Under the pieces are notes generated by a model, which worked only from the letters and a program-made list of their open reading frames with translations, had not been told where the DNA came from and ran no database searches. The position numbers and the translations under genes are program-made. Positions 1 through 9,647 of a DNA stretch of 64,000 nt are shown here, in pieces. Within the stretch, counting starts at the first letter, position 1. The number at the start of each line of letters is the position of its first letter. This DNA is from Pseudoalteromonas sp. MSK9-3 (lineage in GTDB: Bacteria; Pseudomonadota; Gammaproteobacteria; Enterobacterales; Alteromonadaceae): assembly GCF_003590335.1 (NCBI RefSeq), contig NZ_MIET01000010.1, forward strand, positions 1-64,000, given 5' to 3'.

Positions 1-173
1 TAAATCCAATAGAACAAGTTTGGAGTTGGCTCCGTCAGCACTGTTTATTCAATCGTACATTTAAGGGTTATGAAGATATTGTTGAGCAAGTTTCAAAAGC
101 ATGGAACAAATTCATTTCAGTTCCTGAGAGAGTTAGAAAGATGTGCTCAAGAGATTGGATAAAATTGACTTAA
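1..173 (+). mobile_element. IS630-family transposase, C-terminal fragment (cut by window edge)
   Basis: Reading from position 3 gives about 56 codons ending in TAA at 171-173. The peptide begins NPIEQVWSWLRQ, which matches the conserved NPIExxW block holding the last acidic residue of the DDE catalytic triad in IS630/Tc1-type transposases. The rest of the gene lies outside the window, so it cannot be told whether the element is complete. I could not define its terminal inverted repeat or target duplication with certainty; the end probably lies within about 50 bases after the stop codon. Confidence 0.75.
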
Positions 174-491
174 TCTTTATGCAGATTGGTATGAATTCAG
201 GGAGACGGAGTTTTGTCTTTAGACGCGGCTTTTTTATTACGCGGGCCCTTTTGTCTTCCTGACGAAGGTCAGGATCCACTACAGTATAAATGACAGCTAG
301 AGAATGATTCCTTAGCGACTATCTCTTTATTATTCTCGCATATTGTGTGTGATAACGTATTGATGTATTCAACTCCCAAATTGCTCAATGAAGCAAAGTC
401 ATAAGTTCTACTATATCTACCTGAATGATGTATTTATTTGAAGGCACTGTAAGAGGTGTTGATTACTTACCTGTTACAGTGCCTAGACTGA
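174..491. other. Intergenic region with REP-like hairpin and no gene
   Basis: This stretch separates the transposase end from exbD. It holds a T-rich segment after 217 and the hairpin at 258-273. No open frame with a ribosome binding site was seen. Confidence 0.5.
258..273. repeat. REP-like hairpin
   Basis: CCTGAC, loop GAAG, GTCAGG form a perfect 6-bp stem with a four-base loop. It sits between the transposase end and exbD and resembles the short GC-rich repetitive extragenic palindromes of gammaproteobacteria. No second copy was noticed in this window. Confidence 0.4.
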
Positions 492-896
492 TCAGTGAAG
501 TGTTTCGCCAAGTGACACAGGTACATCTGTTTGTTCTTTTATGGCATTAAGCACTGCGACAAGCGTATTGTGCTCACTTAAAGGGTGGGCGCGTAGGCTA
601 ATTGAGTTGATCTCTCCGACAGCTGCTAATCGCGCGATATTGACATTTATATTCTCAAGCGTGATTAGGCGAGTATTTAAATATACTTGGTTTTGCTTAT
701 TGATGGTAAATAAAGGGCTGATTTTGGGTTGTATAGTACTGATAGTGTTGTCTACACGATTCAACTCTAACGCAGTCTCGCGGTTAAAGCTGGCGGTAAC
801 AATAAAGAAAATAAGTAAAATGAATACGACATCCAACATGGGATTCATATCTACAGTGGCTTCTTGTGGGGTCAGTACTTTTTTTGAATTATGCAT
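492..896 (-). CDS. exbD: ExbD/TolR-family biopolymer transport protein
   Basis: The 134-aa protein has the ExbD layout: a short cytoplasmic start, one transmembrane helix at about residues 20-40, and a periplasmic domain. The helix contains the block MLDVVFILLIFF, whose aspartate is the conserved proton-path residue of ExbD/TolR. ExbD works with ExbB and TonB to energise outer-membrane receptors. The start has a strong site AGGAGAG seven bases upstream. No exbB or tonB is adjacent on the visible side, so it may be the last gene of an operon lost at the insertion-sequence boundary, or a stand-alone copy. It is divergent from the TonB-dependent receptor at 1522, which suggests a shared role. 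Confidence 0.88.
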   Translation of the reverse strand: MHNSKKVLTPQEATVDMNPMLDVVFILLIFFIVTASFNRETALELNRVDNTISTIQPKISPLFTINKQNQVYLNTRLITLENINVNIARLAAVGEINSISLRAHPLSEHNTLVAVLNAIKEQTDVPVSLGETLH

Positions 897-1521
897 ATAG
901 TTGCTCTCCTTTTATGCCTTAACCCCAGCCTAGTAGGTGTTTGTATCTTTTTTGGTAACTAAATGTGAGTGTTAATATTTGCTTACAAATTACTTAGAGG
1001 AAGCCTGAAATCAATATAGGAGAGAAAGCGCAGTGGTTACTTTTATTAAGACCATAGCCGTTGTTGAGTTCTGAATTTATTATTCAAAAATAAGAAATAA
1101 TGAGTTTTTATTATCCATGGATATTACAATTTATATTTTTTGTGGTTTTTTAGGTTGTTAGATTTATTAATCACTTTAAAATCATTTATTGGCTTGTATT
1201 TGTTTTTTATGTGTATTTTTGAAATGAACTTTCTAACATTCCGAGTTAGATAGGGTTTTGCAAATATGATTATTGCTTTATATTGTCATAAAGTGGTAAC
1301 ATGTTCGCCCAACCGAATAGCAGATTATTGCTGCATTTCTATTTGTTAATTAATTCATGTTTATACGTATTGCGACCTCTTTTAATAGGTGGCATTTCTG
1401 TGTGCGTGTGTTTTTTAAATAATATATGTGCAGTGTCCTGCTTTCACCCCGGTTGGCGCGCCTTAGCGAGAAGCCGGAACACACGAGATTAAGATTAACT
1501 AGTTTCTAATGAGGAACAAAG
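897..1521. other. Long intergenic region between exbD and the TonB-dependent receptor
   Basis: About 625 AT-rich bases with no convincing gene. A 63-codon open frame at 1301-1492 has no ribosome binding site or recognisable domain and was not accepted. The length suggests divergent promoters and possibly a long receptor leader. A GC-rich patch around 1449-1475, in an otherwise AT-rich stretch, could fold, but no defined operator could be assigned. Confidence 0.4.
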
Positions 1522-3759
1522 ATGACAATGACACACGGTAAACTCACAGTAGCGCGAAACTTAAGCCCTGTAGCGGCAGCGACGGCATTTGCTTTGGCAA
1601 GTTTTGTTGCAGCACCAGTTATGGCTGAAGAAGTTGCTGCAAAAAAAGAATCGAAAATTGAAGCTATTACGGTAACGGCGACAAAGCGGTCGCAGGTTAT
1701 TTATGAAGTGCCTATCGCAATGAGTGCATTTTCGGGTGATGACCTAGCTGCTCAAGGGATTTCTGATATTACCGATGTGGGTAAATTTGTTCCTAACCTT
1801 AATATAACCGGTTTTTCGGCAGGCCATAACTCATCGGCAAACCCTTTTATCCGTGGTATCGGTCTTCAGGATCATTTGATCACAACGGATCCTGGTGTGA
1901 GCGTTTACGTTGACGGCGTATACCTAGGCCGCCAAGTTGGCCAAAATTGGAATTTAGCAAACATCGAGCGTATTGAAGTTTTACGTGGACCACAAGGTAC
2001 TTTATACGGTCGTAACTCAATTGGCGGTGCAATTAATATTATAACCAAGCAGCCAGGGCAAGAAGCCGTTACTAAAATGAGTGCAGAGGTAGGTACTCGT
2101 GGTCGTCTAAAGGGCAGTCTTTTTACGAACCAAGCCGTTAGCGACGATCTTGCATTTAATTTTAATCTTGGCTTTAATCGTCGTGGCGGGTTAGGTGAGT
2201 TCATTAACCTACCAAACGCTGAATATGATGTAGGTGAAAACCAAGAGTTTCACGGTCGCTTTTCACTAAAATATAATGCCAGCGACGATTTACGTATTGT
2301 GTTCACCGCAGATGCGAATGACGGTGAAGGTGGCACGCGTCCGTACACTACATTAATTGATGAAATGCCAAATGGACGTTTATATCAAAACGGGTTGCGC
2401 AACACTGATGTTGCGGCTGACCCATATGATAATGCTACTGGCACGCTTGCCACTTCTAAGGTGTCTAATAAAGCAAATGGTCTATCATTGACTGCTGATT
2501 ACGATATTAACGAAGACTTAGGCGCGAAGTTCATTTTTAGTAAGCGTTCTTCTGAGTACATGGCTGGTCTTGATGACGATGGTACAAAGGTTGCGCTAGA
2601 CCATTATCCAGAGCGTGGGACTGCAGATCAAACATCGGTAGAGCTGCAGTTTACAGGATACTTAGGTAATGTGGACTTTGTGACTGGTTTATATTGGTTC
2701 AATGAAGAAGGAAGTAACCGTCAAAGCTCTGATGAAGCAAGTTTTAACGGTGGGCCAACAAAGTTAGAGCTTGATCAAGAAACAACCAGTAAAGCGGTTT
2801 TTGTGAATGTGGGCTACGATGCCACAGATGATTTACGGTTATCAGGTGGTGTACGTTACACCGAAGATGAGAAGTCTGCGTCAACTAATGTATTTGATCC
2901 ATTAGGAACTATTTACTCACAAAGAGAGTGGGATGATGTCTCATGGGAAGTGGCCAGTAACTATACTTTTGAGAATGGCTTAAACTGGTATGCGACGGTG
3001 CAGACTGGTTATCAATCAGGGCAGTATCCAGCCCGTCCTTATTTTTTGATAGATCAGTTTTTTGGTGCTGGCGGACCTGATAACCCAGAAGCTGCGGCAA
3101 TTGTACGTGCTAATAATGCATTTATGGCCAGTGAAAATATCAGCGCGATAAACTATGAAACTGGTTTTAAAGGCCAGTTAACCAATGACTTTAGCATGAG
3201 CGTGGCTTTATTTAATACTGAGTATGATGATCTACCTTATCAGGTGAATGTGGTTACAGATTCAGGCTTTGATACCAATAATTTAATTGTTGAACAGACA
3301 TCTCGAGGTATTGAGTTTGAAAGTACCTATATGGTGACTGATAACTTTACTGTACATTCAAGCTTAGGCTATATGGATGTCGATGTTGAAGAGCAAAATG
3401 GCGTAAAACCAGTTGCACCACTTACACCTGAATTAACCGCGGCAATTAGCCCATCGTACGAATTTGAATTAAGTAACAGCGCATTACTCACCACGCGAGT
3501 AGATGTATCTTATCGAGGTAGCATGTACGGTGAGCCTAGCTCTGATCCGCGTCGTATGACGCAAATTGATTCACGTACTACAGTAAACTTTGATATCTCA
3601 TATGCCCCAATCAATGCTGACTGGACAGTCTCTTTGTATGGTCGTAATGTATTTGATGAGCGTTATGATGATGCTCGTTTGAATACTGGCGATTATATTT
3701 TGCTTATCAAGAGCAATGATGCGAGTGAGTTTGGTGTACGTTATAGTGCTACTTTTTAA
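1522..3759 (+). CDS. TonB-dependent outer-membrane receptor
   Basis: The 745-aa protein begins with an N-terminal signal sequence ending near PVMA-EE. A TonB-box-like stretch (EAITVTA) follows, then a plug domain: VPIAMSAFSGDDL near residue 65 and the RIEVLRGPQGTLYGRNSIGG block near 150-170. A 22-strand-type barrel follows, ending in phenylalanine (SATF), the usual signature for BamA-mediated insertion. The start has GAGGAA upstream. TonB receptors of this subtype import siderophores, vitamins, glycans or other substrates; nothing in the sequence fixes the ligand. The divergent exbD fits TonB energisation. No degradation or uptake operon is attached, so the substrate stays open. An intrinsic terminator follows. 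Confidence 0.93.
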   Translation: MTMTHGKLTVARNLSPVAAATAFALASFVAAPVMAEEVAAKKESKIEAITVTATKRSQVIYEVPIAMSAFSGDDLAAQGISDITDVGKFVPNLNITGFSAGHNSSANPFIRGIGLQDHLITTDPGVSVYVDGVYLGRQVGQNWNLANIERIEVLRGPQGTLYGRNSIGGAINIITKQPGQEAVTKMSAEVGTRGRLKGSLFTNQAVSDDLAFNFNLGFNRRGGLGEFINLPNAEYDVGENQEFHGRFSLKYNASDDLRIVFTADANDGEGGTRPYTTLIDEMPNGRLYQNGLRNTDVAADPYDNATGTLATSKVSNKANGLSLTADYDINEDLGAKFIFSKRSSEYMAGLDDDGTKVALDHYPERGTADQTSVELQFTGYLGNVDFVTGLYWFNEEGSNRQSSDEASFNGGPTKLELDQETTSKAVFVNVGYDATDDLRLSGGVRYTEDEKSASTNVFDPLGTIYSQREWDDVSWEVASNYTFENGLNWYATVQTGYQSGQYPARPYFLIDQFFGAGGPDNPEAAAIVRANNAFMASENISAINYETGFKGQLTNDFSMSVALFNTEYDDLPYQVNVVTDSGFDTNNLIVEQTSRGIEFESTYMVTDNFTVHSSLGYMDVDVEEQNGVKPVAPLTPELTAAISPSYEFELSNSALLTTRVDVSYRGSMYGEPSSDPRRMTQIDSRTTVNFDISYAPINADWTVSLYGRNVFDERYDDARLNTGDYILLIKSNDASEFGVRYSATF

Positions 3760-3778
3760 AAAGTAACATAAAAGCGAT

Positions 3779-3817
3779 AAAGGGAGCAGCTATCAGTTTG
3801 ATAGTTGCCCCCTTTTT
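3779..3817. terminator. Intrinsic terminator, probably bidirectional
   Basis: A stem of about 16 bp with a three-base loop (CTATCA-GTT-TGATAG core, flanked by AAAGGG and CCCTTT) ends in a T run. It lies between the convergent receptor gene and katG and can serve both. Confidence 0.8.
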
Positions 3818-3831
3818 AAGATCTAACCTCT

Positions 3832-6102
3832 CTATTTTCTATCTAAATTCATCACTTTGACCCAAGCTTTTACGAAGTCATTAACAAAGCGCTCCTTTGA
3901 GTTATCAAAGGCATAGACTTCTGAGATAGCACGTAGCTCTGAATTGGAACCAAAAATGAGGTCAACGGATGTTGCACTCCACTGTTGTTGGCCTGTGCTA
4001 CGGTTCATTCCGTTAAAGATACCCGGTTGATTGGATTTCTCCCATCGCGTTGCCATATCCAGTAAGTTGACAAAAAAGTCATTGGTAAGCGCACCAGGGT
4101 TGTTAGTGAGTACACCATGCTTTAAGCCCTTATAATTGGCATTGAGCACACGCAACCCACCTACTAACACGGTCATTTCTGGTACCGTTAAATCAAGTTG
4201 GTCAGCTTTATCAATGAGCATTTCAGTGGGGGACTTATAGCTTTTTTCTGTATTAAAGTAATTACGGAACCCGTCTGCATACGGAGTCAACAAATTAAAC
4301 GAGTTAACATCTGTTTGTGCCTGACTCGCATCACCCCGGCCTGCGGTGAAGGGGACTGTTACCTCCATTCCCGCATCATTTGCTGCTTTTTCAATCGCGG
4401 TTGCTCCTGCAAGTACGATTAAATCAGCTAACGACACATGGCGGCGCTTTAAAAAGCCATTGTTTGCTGTGGTTTGTATTTCTGTAAGAGTATTTAATAC
4501 TTTAGTCACCTCAGCTGGGTTATTGGCTGCCCACTCTTTTTGTGGTGCTAGTGCGATACGTGCACCATTGACCCCGCCACGCATATCTGAATCTCGGTAA
4601 CTAGCCGCTGCGGCCCACGCAACACGAACCATTTCAGACACGGTTAAACCTGAGTTCGCGATGCTCTTTTTCAGTCTTTTTATATCTTTACTTTTAAGTT
4701 GTGATTGAGTGCTCTCTGAGATCGGATCTTGCCAAATATGGGCTTCTTTAGGCACTTCATTACCTAAAAAGTTACGAGTCGGGCCCATATCTCTGTGCGT
4801 TAATTTGTACCATGCTTTTGCAAACGCCAGTTGGTATTCTTTAGGGTCCGCTAAAAAGCGCTCAGCAATTTTACGATAGGCCGGATCATACTTTAAAGCT
4901 AAATCAGCAGTGGTCATTACGGGCGGGTTAAACTTGCCTTTAACATGTGCATCAGGAACAATTTTATGGAGTGACTTGTCAGTAGGAACCCATTGGATAG
5001 CACCAGCTGGGCTGCGTGTTTGCTGCCACTCGAATTGTAGTAAATTACTTAAGTATAATGAGGTCCATCGTGTAGGTTGCTGGGTCCAAGCACCTTCTAA
5101 GCCACTTGTCACGGTATCTTCAGAGTGGCCTTTACCACAGGTATTTTTCCAGCCAAGACCTTGCTGCTCTTGGCCTGCAGCTGCTGGCGCTTTACCTACG
5201 CATTTTGATGGTTTGTGCGCACCGTGCATCTTTCCAAAGGTATGGCCACCGGCAATAAGTGCTAACGTTTCTTCATCATTCATCGCCATACGGGCAAAGG
5301 CGTGACGAATATTTTTAGCTGAACCTAAGGGGTCTGGTTTCCCCTTTGGTCCTTCAGGGTTTACATAAATTAACCCCATGTGGGTTGCTCCTAACGGGCG
5401 CTGTAATTTACCATCTTTTTGCTGTCGATCACTGGCGAGCATTTCAACTTCTGGGCCCCAGTAAACTAAATCAGGCTCCCAGTCGTCAGCACGTCCACCG
5501 GCAAAACCATAAGTTTCAAAACCCATACTTTCAAGTGATACATTGCCAGCCAGTACCATTAAGTCTGACCAAGATAATGATTCACCATATTTTTGCTTTA
5601 TAGGCCAAAGTAGCCTTCTTGCTTTATCGAGGTTGCCATTATCTGGCCAGCTATTGAGAGGGTCAAAGCGTTGTTGCCCGCCGCCTGCGCCGCCTCGGCC
5701 ATCAAGCGTACGATAGGTACCTGCACTATGCCATGTCATACGAATGAAAAATGGTCCATAGTTCCCAAAGTCTGCAGGCCACCAATCTTGTGAGGTAGTG
5801 AGCACGGTTTCAATGTCACTTTTTACTTTAGCTAAATTAAGACTCTTAAATGCTGTGGCATAATCAAAGTCATTACCTAATGGATTTGATCGAAGATCAT
5901 GATCACGTAATGCCGATAGGTCTAGTTGGTCAGGCCACCAGAATTGATTTGATTTAGCATGACCATCTTTGGCCATACCTGATCCAATTGCTCCTTTAGG
6001 TTTGCTTATTTGGTCTGATTGAGCGGTGGCAATATTCGATGCGAATACGAGACCTATTAATAGTGTGACTGCAGATTTGGAGAATACTTGCTGTTTTTTC
6101 AT
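3832..6102 (-). CDS. katG: Catalase-peroxidase with signal peptide
   Basis: The 756-aa bifunctional haem enzyme removes hydrogen peroxide by catalase and peroxidase activities. The N-terminal half carries the distal triad R121, W124, H125 in [11 protein letters not shown]. The tyrosine of LIYVNPEGP and a downstream methionine complete the Trp-Tyr-Met adduct expected of the family. GGHTFGK holds the proximal histidine. The degenerate C-terminal duplicate typical of KatG is present. Unlike E. coli KatG, it starts with an apparent signal peptide (hydrophobic [15 protein letters not shown], residues 13-27), so a periplasmic location like KatP is inferred. It is convergent with the receptor gene. 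No OxyR site could be defined upstream. Confidence 0.96.
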   Translation of the reverse strand: MKKQQVFSKSAVTLLIGLVFASNIATAQSDQISKPKGAIGSGMAKDGHAKSNQFWWPDQLDLSALRDHDLRSNPLGNDFDYATAFKSLNLAKVKSDIETVLTTSQDWWPADFGNYGPFFIRMTWHSAGTYRTLDGRGGAGGGQQRFDPLNSWPDNGNLDKARRLLWPIKQKYGESLSWSDLMVLAGNVSLESMGFETYGFAGGRADDWEPDLVYWGPEVEMLASDRQQKDGKLQRPLGATHMGLIYVNPEGPKGKPDPLGSAKNIRHAFARMAMNDEETLALIAGGHTFGKMHGAHKPSKCVGKAPAAAGQEQQGLGWKNTCGKGHSEDTVTSGLEGAWTQQPTRWTSLYLSNLLQFEWQQTRSPAGAIQWVPTDKSLHKIVPDAHVKGKFNPPVMTTADLALKYDPAYRKIAERFLADPKEYQLAFAKAWYKLTHRDMGPTRNFLGNEVPKEAHIWQDPISESTQSQLKSKDIKRLKKSIANSGLTVSEMVRVAWAAAASYRDSDMRGGVNGARIALAPQKEWAANNPAEVTKVLNTLTEIQTTANNGFLKRRHVSLADLIVLAGATAIEKAANDAGMEVTVPFTAGRGDASQAQTDVNSFNLLTPYADGFRNYFNTEKSYKSPTEMLIDKADQLDLTVPEMTVLVGGLRVLNANYKGLKHGVLTNNPGALTNDFFVNLLDMATRWEKSNQPGIFNGMNRSTGQQQWSATSVDLIFGSNSELRAISEVYAFDNSKERFVNDFVKAWVKVMNLDRK

Positions 6103-6551
6103 TGTCCCAGTTCCTGTTTAAACGATAGTGTCGTTCTGTAAGCCATGCCATCATAATAGATGGCATAGCTTTCTCATTACTTAGTACTAATTTAGAGTAA
6201 TGAATATGTTGTTTAATGTATTTTGAATTAAAACGATTAGCGCAATCGAAAAACTCAATGTACTTAATTGCCGATCCCTATTTTCGCGGTATTACATGGA
6301 TTATTGTCAGTGTATTTCATGAATGACGACAAATTGTAAATGTAATTAATCACATTTTTATCACATAAAAATAACAAATAAATGGCTATGTGTATTTATG
6401 CTAAAACTTCGGGCTGAGTGGTGTAGGAAAGTGGCTAGAGTTATGTTTTTAATTCGATTAATGAGAAGTGACTTTTATCATAGTTGAAATATCGCCATAT
6501 AAAACTGTTATAAAAGCGATATTAATTGTCGTTTTTAGCTCTAATGACTGG
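6103..6551. other. Intergenic region between katG and rtcR
   Basis: About 450 AT-rich bases contain the katG promoter region (minus strand) and the 3' end of the rtcR transcript. A short inverted repeat AACGA-TAGTG-TCGTT sits just upstream of katG. No gene was found. Confidence 0.4.
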
Positions 6552-8150
6552 TTAGCTTTTAAAAATCTCAGCCCATGTTAGATTAAATTTTTTAAGATAT
6601 TTCTGCAGCCGACTCGAATCATTCGCTTGCACTTTTAAAGTTCGGCTGACATCAAATAAGGCTCTACCCGCAGAGGCCATGGTTTTATGTTGAGCGCAGA
6701 TAGATAAAACAAAGTTAAGTTGATTGGCATCGAATACATCAAGTTGAGCGATTTGTTGTGTTGATAGATGTTGCACTAATGCGTTGTGTGTAGTTTGACT
6801 GACAGGTAAGTGCCAATCATTTTTTAAGCGTTGTATTTCTTCAAGTACATCGACTGTAGTTATACGGGAGGAATCGGCTAAAGTGCATAGCCTGGTTATC
6901 GCAGAGCTTAAATCTCGAAAGTTCCCCGACCAACAGGCTTCAGGTGACGTTGAAAATGCCAAAAATGCCTGTTTGGCTTCTTTATTGAATTGAACCCGTT
7001 GGCCTGTTTTTTGTGTAAAGAGATCAATTTCAAAGTCGACATTGGCGGGTATGTCTTCTTTACGGGCTTTTAAAGGCGGTAATGAGTAGGTCCATAGGTT
7101 GATCCGGGCAAGGAGATCATCGCGAAATCTCCCTTTGGCAATCTCTTGTTTTAAATCCTTGTTGGTCCCCGCGATAAGTTGAAAGTTACTCTGCACGGAT
7201 TTATCGCTGCCAACAGGGTGGAAGGTTTTATTTTCAATAGCATGTAGCAGCATTGCTTGCTCTTCAAGTCCAAGCTCAGCGACTTCATCGAGGAATAACA
7301 CACCGTTGTTTGCACAAAGTAAAAAGCCATCGCGAGATTGCACTGCGCTGGTAAACGCGCCTTTTGTGTGACCAAATAAGGCTGCCATAGCATTTTCACC
7401 TCTTAAGGTCGCACAATTTACCGATATGAGCTCTCCTTTGAGCATAGAACGCTTTTTTTTCAGCTGATAAATTCGTGTCGCGAGTTGGCTTTTACCCGCA
7501 CCAGTAGGTCCTGTGAGTAATATAGGCTCTAGCGAGCGAATCGCGACTTTTTCGATCTGGGAAATAAGGGCATTGAAGGCGTGGTTTTTAGTTTTGATAC
7601 CGCCTTTTAAAAACTCTTTACCAGTTTGGTGTTCAATATCAAATCGAGTTGCTAATTGATCATATTTAGAAAGGTCTAAATCAATCACTTGTGTGCGGCC
7701 AATAGACTTATTTTGTTTGCTATTGTCCGGTGATGTTTGGATTAATCGACCAGGAAAATGTCGGCTTTCAGTAAGTAAGTAGCTACATATTTGCACAACA
7801 TGGGTGCCGGTCGTGATGTGAAATAAGTAATCATATTTTTCAGTATTAAAGCTTTGTTTTTGGCACCAATCAAACAACTTAGCATAGACCTCTTCAAAGT
7901 CCCATGGGTCAATGAAGTTAATATCGTGCAAGGTCAATGTTGTTTCAGGAGAGATTGATTCGATATCAACGGCGATGTTATTTGCGAGTCGACTGCTGTG
8001 GTTATCATGCAAGAGGTGTAAATGATCGATAATTAAATTATCTTGGCTACATAAACTAACATTAGGTCGCCATTTAGCCCATCGATCACCCCTTTTCCCA
8101 TTAAAATCTAGTTGGGTCCCAATCAAACTGACTGCAATTGTTTTTTTCAT
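6552..8150 (-). CDS. rtcR: RtcR, sigma-54-dependent activator of the RNA-repair operon
   Basis: The 532-aa regulator has an N-terminal CARF domain (about residues 1-180) that senses RNA-damage products in known RtcR proteins. A sigma-54-interacting AAA+ domain follows, with Walker A GPTGAGKS, Walker B FLDEVAEL and an arginine-finger region. A C-terminal DNA-binding helix-turn-helix is expected near residues 470-525. The sigma-54-contact loop reads GAFTSA instead of GAFTGA. It is divergent from rtcB, and the 262-bp gap holds a sigma-54 promoter facing rtcB. Known biology: RtcR is held inactive by its CARF domain until RNA ends with cyclic phosphates accumulate, then activates rtcBA. The length equals that of E. 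coli RtcR. Confidence 0.95.
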   Translation of the reverse strand: MKKTIAVSLIGTQLDFNGKRGDRWAKWRPNVSLCSQDNLIIDHLHLLHDNHSSRLANNIAVDIESISPETTLTLHDINFIDPWDFEEVYAKLFDWCQKQSFNTEKYDYLFHITTGTHVVQICSYLLTESRHFPGRLIQTSPDNSKQNKSIGRTQVIDLDLSKYDQLATRFDIEHQTGKEFLKGGIKTKNHAFNALISQIEKVAIRSLEPILLTGPTGAGKSQLATRIYQLKKKRSMLKGELISVNCATLRGENAMAALFGHTKGAFTSAVQSRDGFLLCANNGVLFLDEVAELGLEEQAMLLHAIENKTFHPVGSDKSVQSNFQLIAGTNKDLKQEIAKGRFRDDLLARINLWTYSLPPLKARKEDIPANVDFEIDLFTQKTGQRVQFNKEAKQAFLAFSTSPEACWSGNFRDLSSAITRLCTLADSSRITTVDVLEEIQRLKNDWHLPVSQTTHNALVQHLSTQQIAQLDVFDANQLNFVLSICAQHKTMASAGRALFDVSRTLKVQANDSSRLQKYLKKFNLTWAEIFKS

Positions 8151-8296
8151 GATGTATCTATTTAGATGCTTTTGTATCTAAAAGGATATTTGTTGTTACT
8201 TTTAAGCGCAAGGGAAATCATATTTACAACGTGTCAAAATTTTAAATGTAGCTAAGTATCAATGCTTTATGTTTTTATTTTTTAATTTTTCTATTG

Positions 8297-8313
8297 TTGG
8301 CATACGGCTTGTA
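8297..8313 (+). promoter_or_regulatory. Sigma-54 (-24/-12) promoter of the rtcBA operon
   Basis: TTGGCATACGGCTTGTA matches the 17-bp sigma-54 consensus with the invariant GG at -24 and TTG-A at -12 in exact spacing; only the -12 C is replaced by T. It lies about 100 bp upstream of the rtcB start and faces it, next to the gene for its cognate activator. The predicted transcript start is near 8325. RtcR binding sites should lie between here and 8150. Confidence 0.75.
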
Positions 8314-8412
8314 ATCCTGCTACTCACTTAATTGAGTGGCTATGGTATTACGTAATCGTATGGCAACACTCATACTTTTCAGAATAAAATAAGATAGAGA
8401 AAATTGAGAACA

Positions 8413-9639
8413 ATGACTAAGCAAAATTACAACATCATCGCGCAGGTTGGAAGAGCCCCAATTAAAGCATGGACTAAAGGGGTGGCATTTGAAGAGCAGG
8501 CTCAGCAACAACTGCACAATATTGCGGCTATGCCTTTAGTACACTCTCATATTGCAGTGATGCCGGATGTCCATTTAGGTAAAGGCGCAACAATTGGCAG
8601 CGTGATCCCCTCCGTGAATGCCGTTATTCCTGCAGCCGTTGGGGTAGATATTGGCTGTGGTATGGTTGCCACTAAAACTTCTTTAACAGCAAGTCAGTTA
8701 CCTGACAACTTATTAGGCATACGTCATGCATTCGAGGCGGCCGTACCTCATGGTAGAACTGGTGGTCGAAGTCGAACTGACAGGGGGGCTTGGCACAATA
8801 TCCCTGAAGTGGTTGCGAATGAGTGGATAAAACTACAAGCGCGTTTTGAGCGTATCTGTGAAAAACATCCGGCAATAAGAAAAAGCAATACCGTGCATCA
8901 TTTAGGAACTATGGGGACGGGCAATCATTTCTTAGAGCTTTGTTTAGATGAAAACGATGCAGTATGGATCATGCTGCACTCAGGCAGTCGCGGTGTGGGA
9001 AATCGCATTGGGAACTACTTTATTGAACTAGCGAGAAAAGAGATGCAGCGCCACCAATTAAATTTACCTGATATGGATTTGGCGTATCTAGAGGAAGGAA
9101 GTGATTATTTCGATGGCTATGTTGAAGCCGTGGAATGGGCGCAAGATTTTGCGGCTAAAAACCGTGAAATTATGATGTTTAATGCGATTGTTGCGTTGAA
9201 AAAGATGTTACCCATTGAGTTTTCAACCGCTGAATTGGCGGTAAATTGTCATCATAATTATATTTCACGGGAACACCATTTTGGTAAAGACTGCTTCGTG
9301 ACAAGAAAAGGTGCAGTGCGCGCTGAAAAAGGCGAAATGGGGATCATTCCTGGAAGTATGGGCGCACGGTCCTTTATTGTTAAGGGGCTTGGGAATCCAG
9401 AGAGCTTCAATAGCTGTAGTCATGGTGCAGGGCGAGTTATGTCGAGAACACAAGCAAAAAAAGTGTACAGTGTTAGCGATCACATTACTGCAACAGAGGG
9501 CGTGGAGTGCCGCAAAGATGCCTCGGTCATTGATGAAATACCGCATGCGTATAAAGATATAGACAAGGTTATGGCGGCACAAAAAGACCTCGTTGAAGTG
9601 GTGCATACCTTAAAGCAAATTGTATGTGTAAAAGGGTAG
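8413..9639 (+). CDS. rtcB: RNA ligase RtcB (3'-phosphate/5'-OH)
   Basis: At 408 aa it has the same length as E. coli RtcB. RtcB joins RNA 3'-phosphate or 2',3'-cyclic phosphate ends to 5'-OH ends using GTP and Mn2+, repairing cleaved tRNA or rRNA. Visible motifs are MPDVHLGKG, GVDIGCGM (metal ligands D79 and C82), GTGNHFLEL and LHSGSRGVGN (histidine ligands), NCHHNY, and CSHGAGRVMSR with the histidine that carries GMP. I chose ATG 8413 over an in-frame TTG nine bases earlier because it matches the E. coli length. It is the first gene of the sigma-54-driven operon rtcB-rtcA-cca-rlaP. Confidence 0.97.
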   Translation: MTKQNYNIIAQVGRAPIKAWTKGVAFEEQAQQQLHNIAAMPLVHSHIAVMPDVHLGKGATIGSVIPSVNAVIPAAVGVDIGCGMVATKTSLTASQLPDNLLGIRHAFEAAVPHGRTGGRSRTDRGAWHNIPEVVANEWIKLQARFERICEKHPAIRKSNTVHHLGTMGTGNHFLELCLDENDAVWIMLHSGSRGVGNRIGNYFIELARKEMQRHQLNLPDMDLAYLEEGSDYFDGYVEAVEWAQDFAAKNREIMMFNAIVALKKMLPIEFSTAELAVNCHHNYISREHHFGKDCFVTRKGAVRAEKGEMGIIPGSMGARSFIVKGLGNPESFNSCSHGAGRVMSRTQAKKVYSVSDHITATEGVECRKDASVIDEIPHAYKDIDKVMAAQKDLVEVVHTLKQIVCVKG

Positions 9640-9647
9640 ATGGTTAT

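Noticed and set aside
541..900. Plus-strand open frame opposite exbD
   Set aside because: It is the antisense of the well-supported exbD gene and has no domain or ribosome binding site.
1301..1492. 63-codon frame upstream of the TonB receptor
   Set aside because: No ribosome binding site, no recognisable domain, odd cysteine-rich composition; more likely leader sequence.
4198..5603. Plus-strand frames inside katG
   Set aside because: Shadow frames of the intact katG gene with composition unlike real proteins.
9265..9606. Minus-strand frame inside rtcB
   Set aside because: Fully contained in rtcB and without family motifs.
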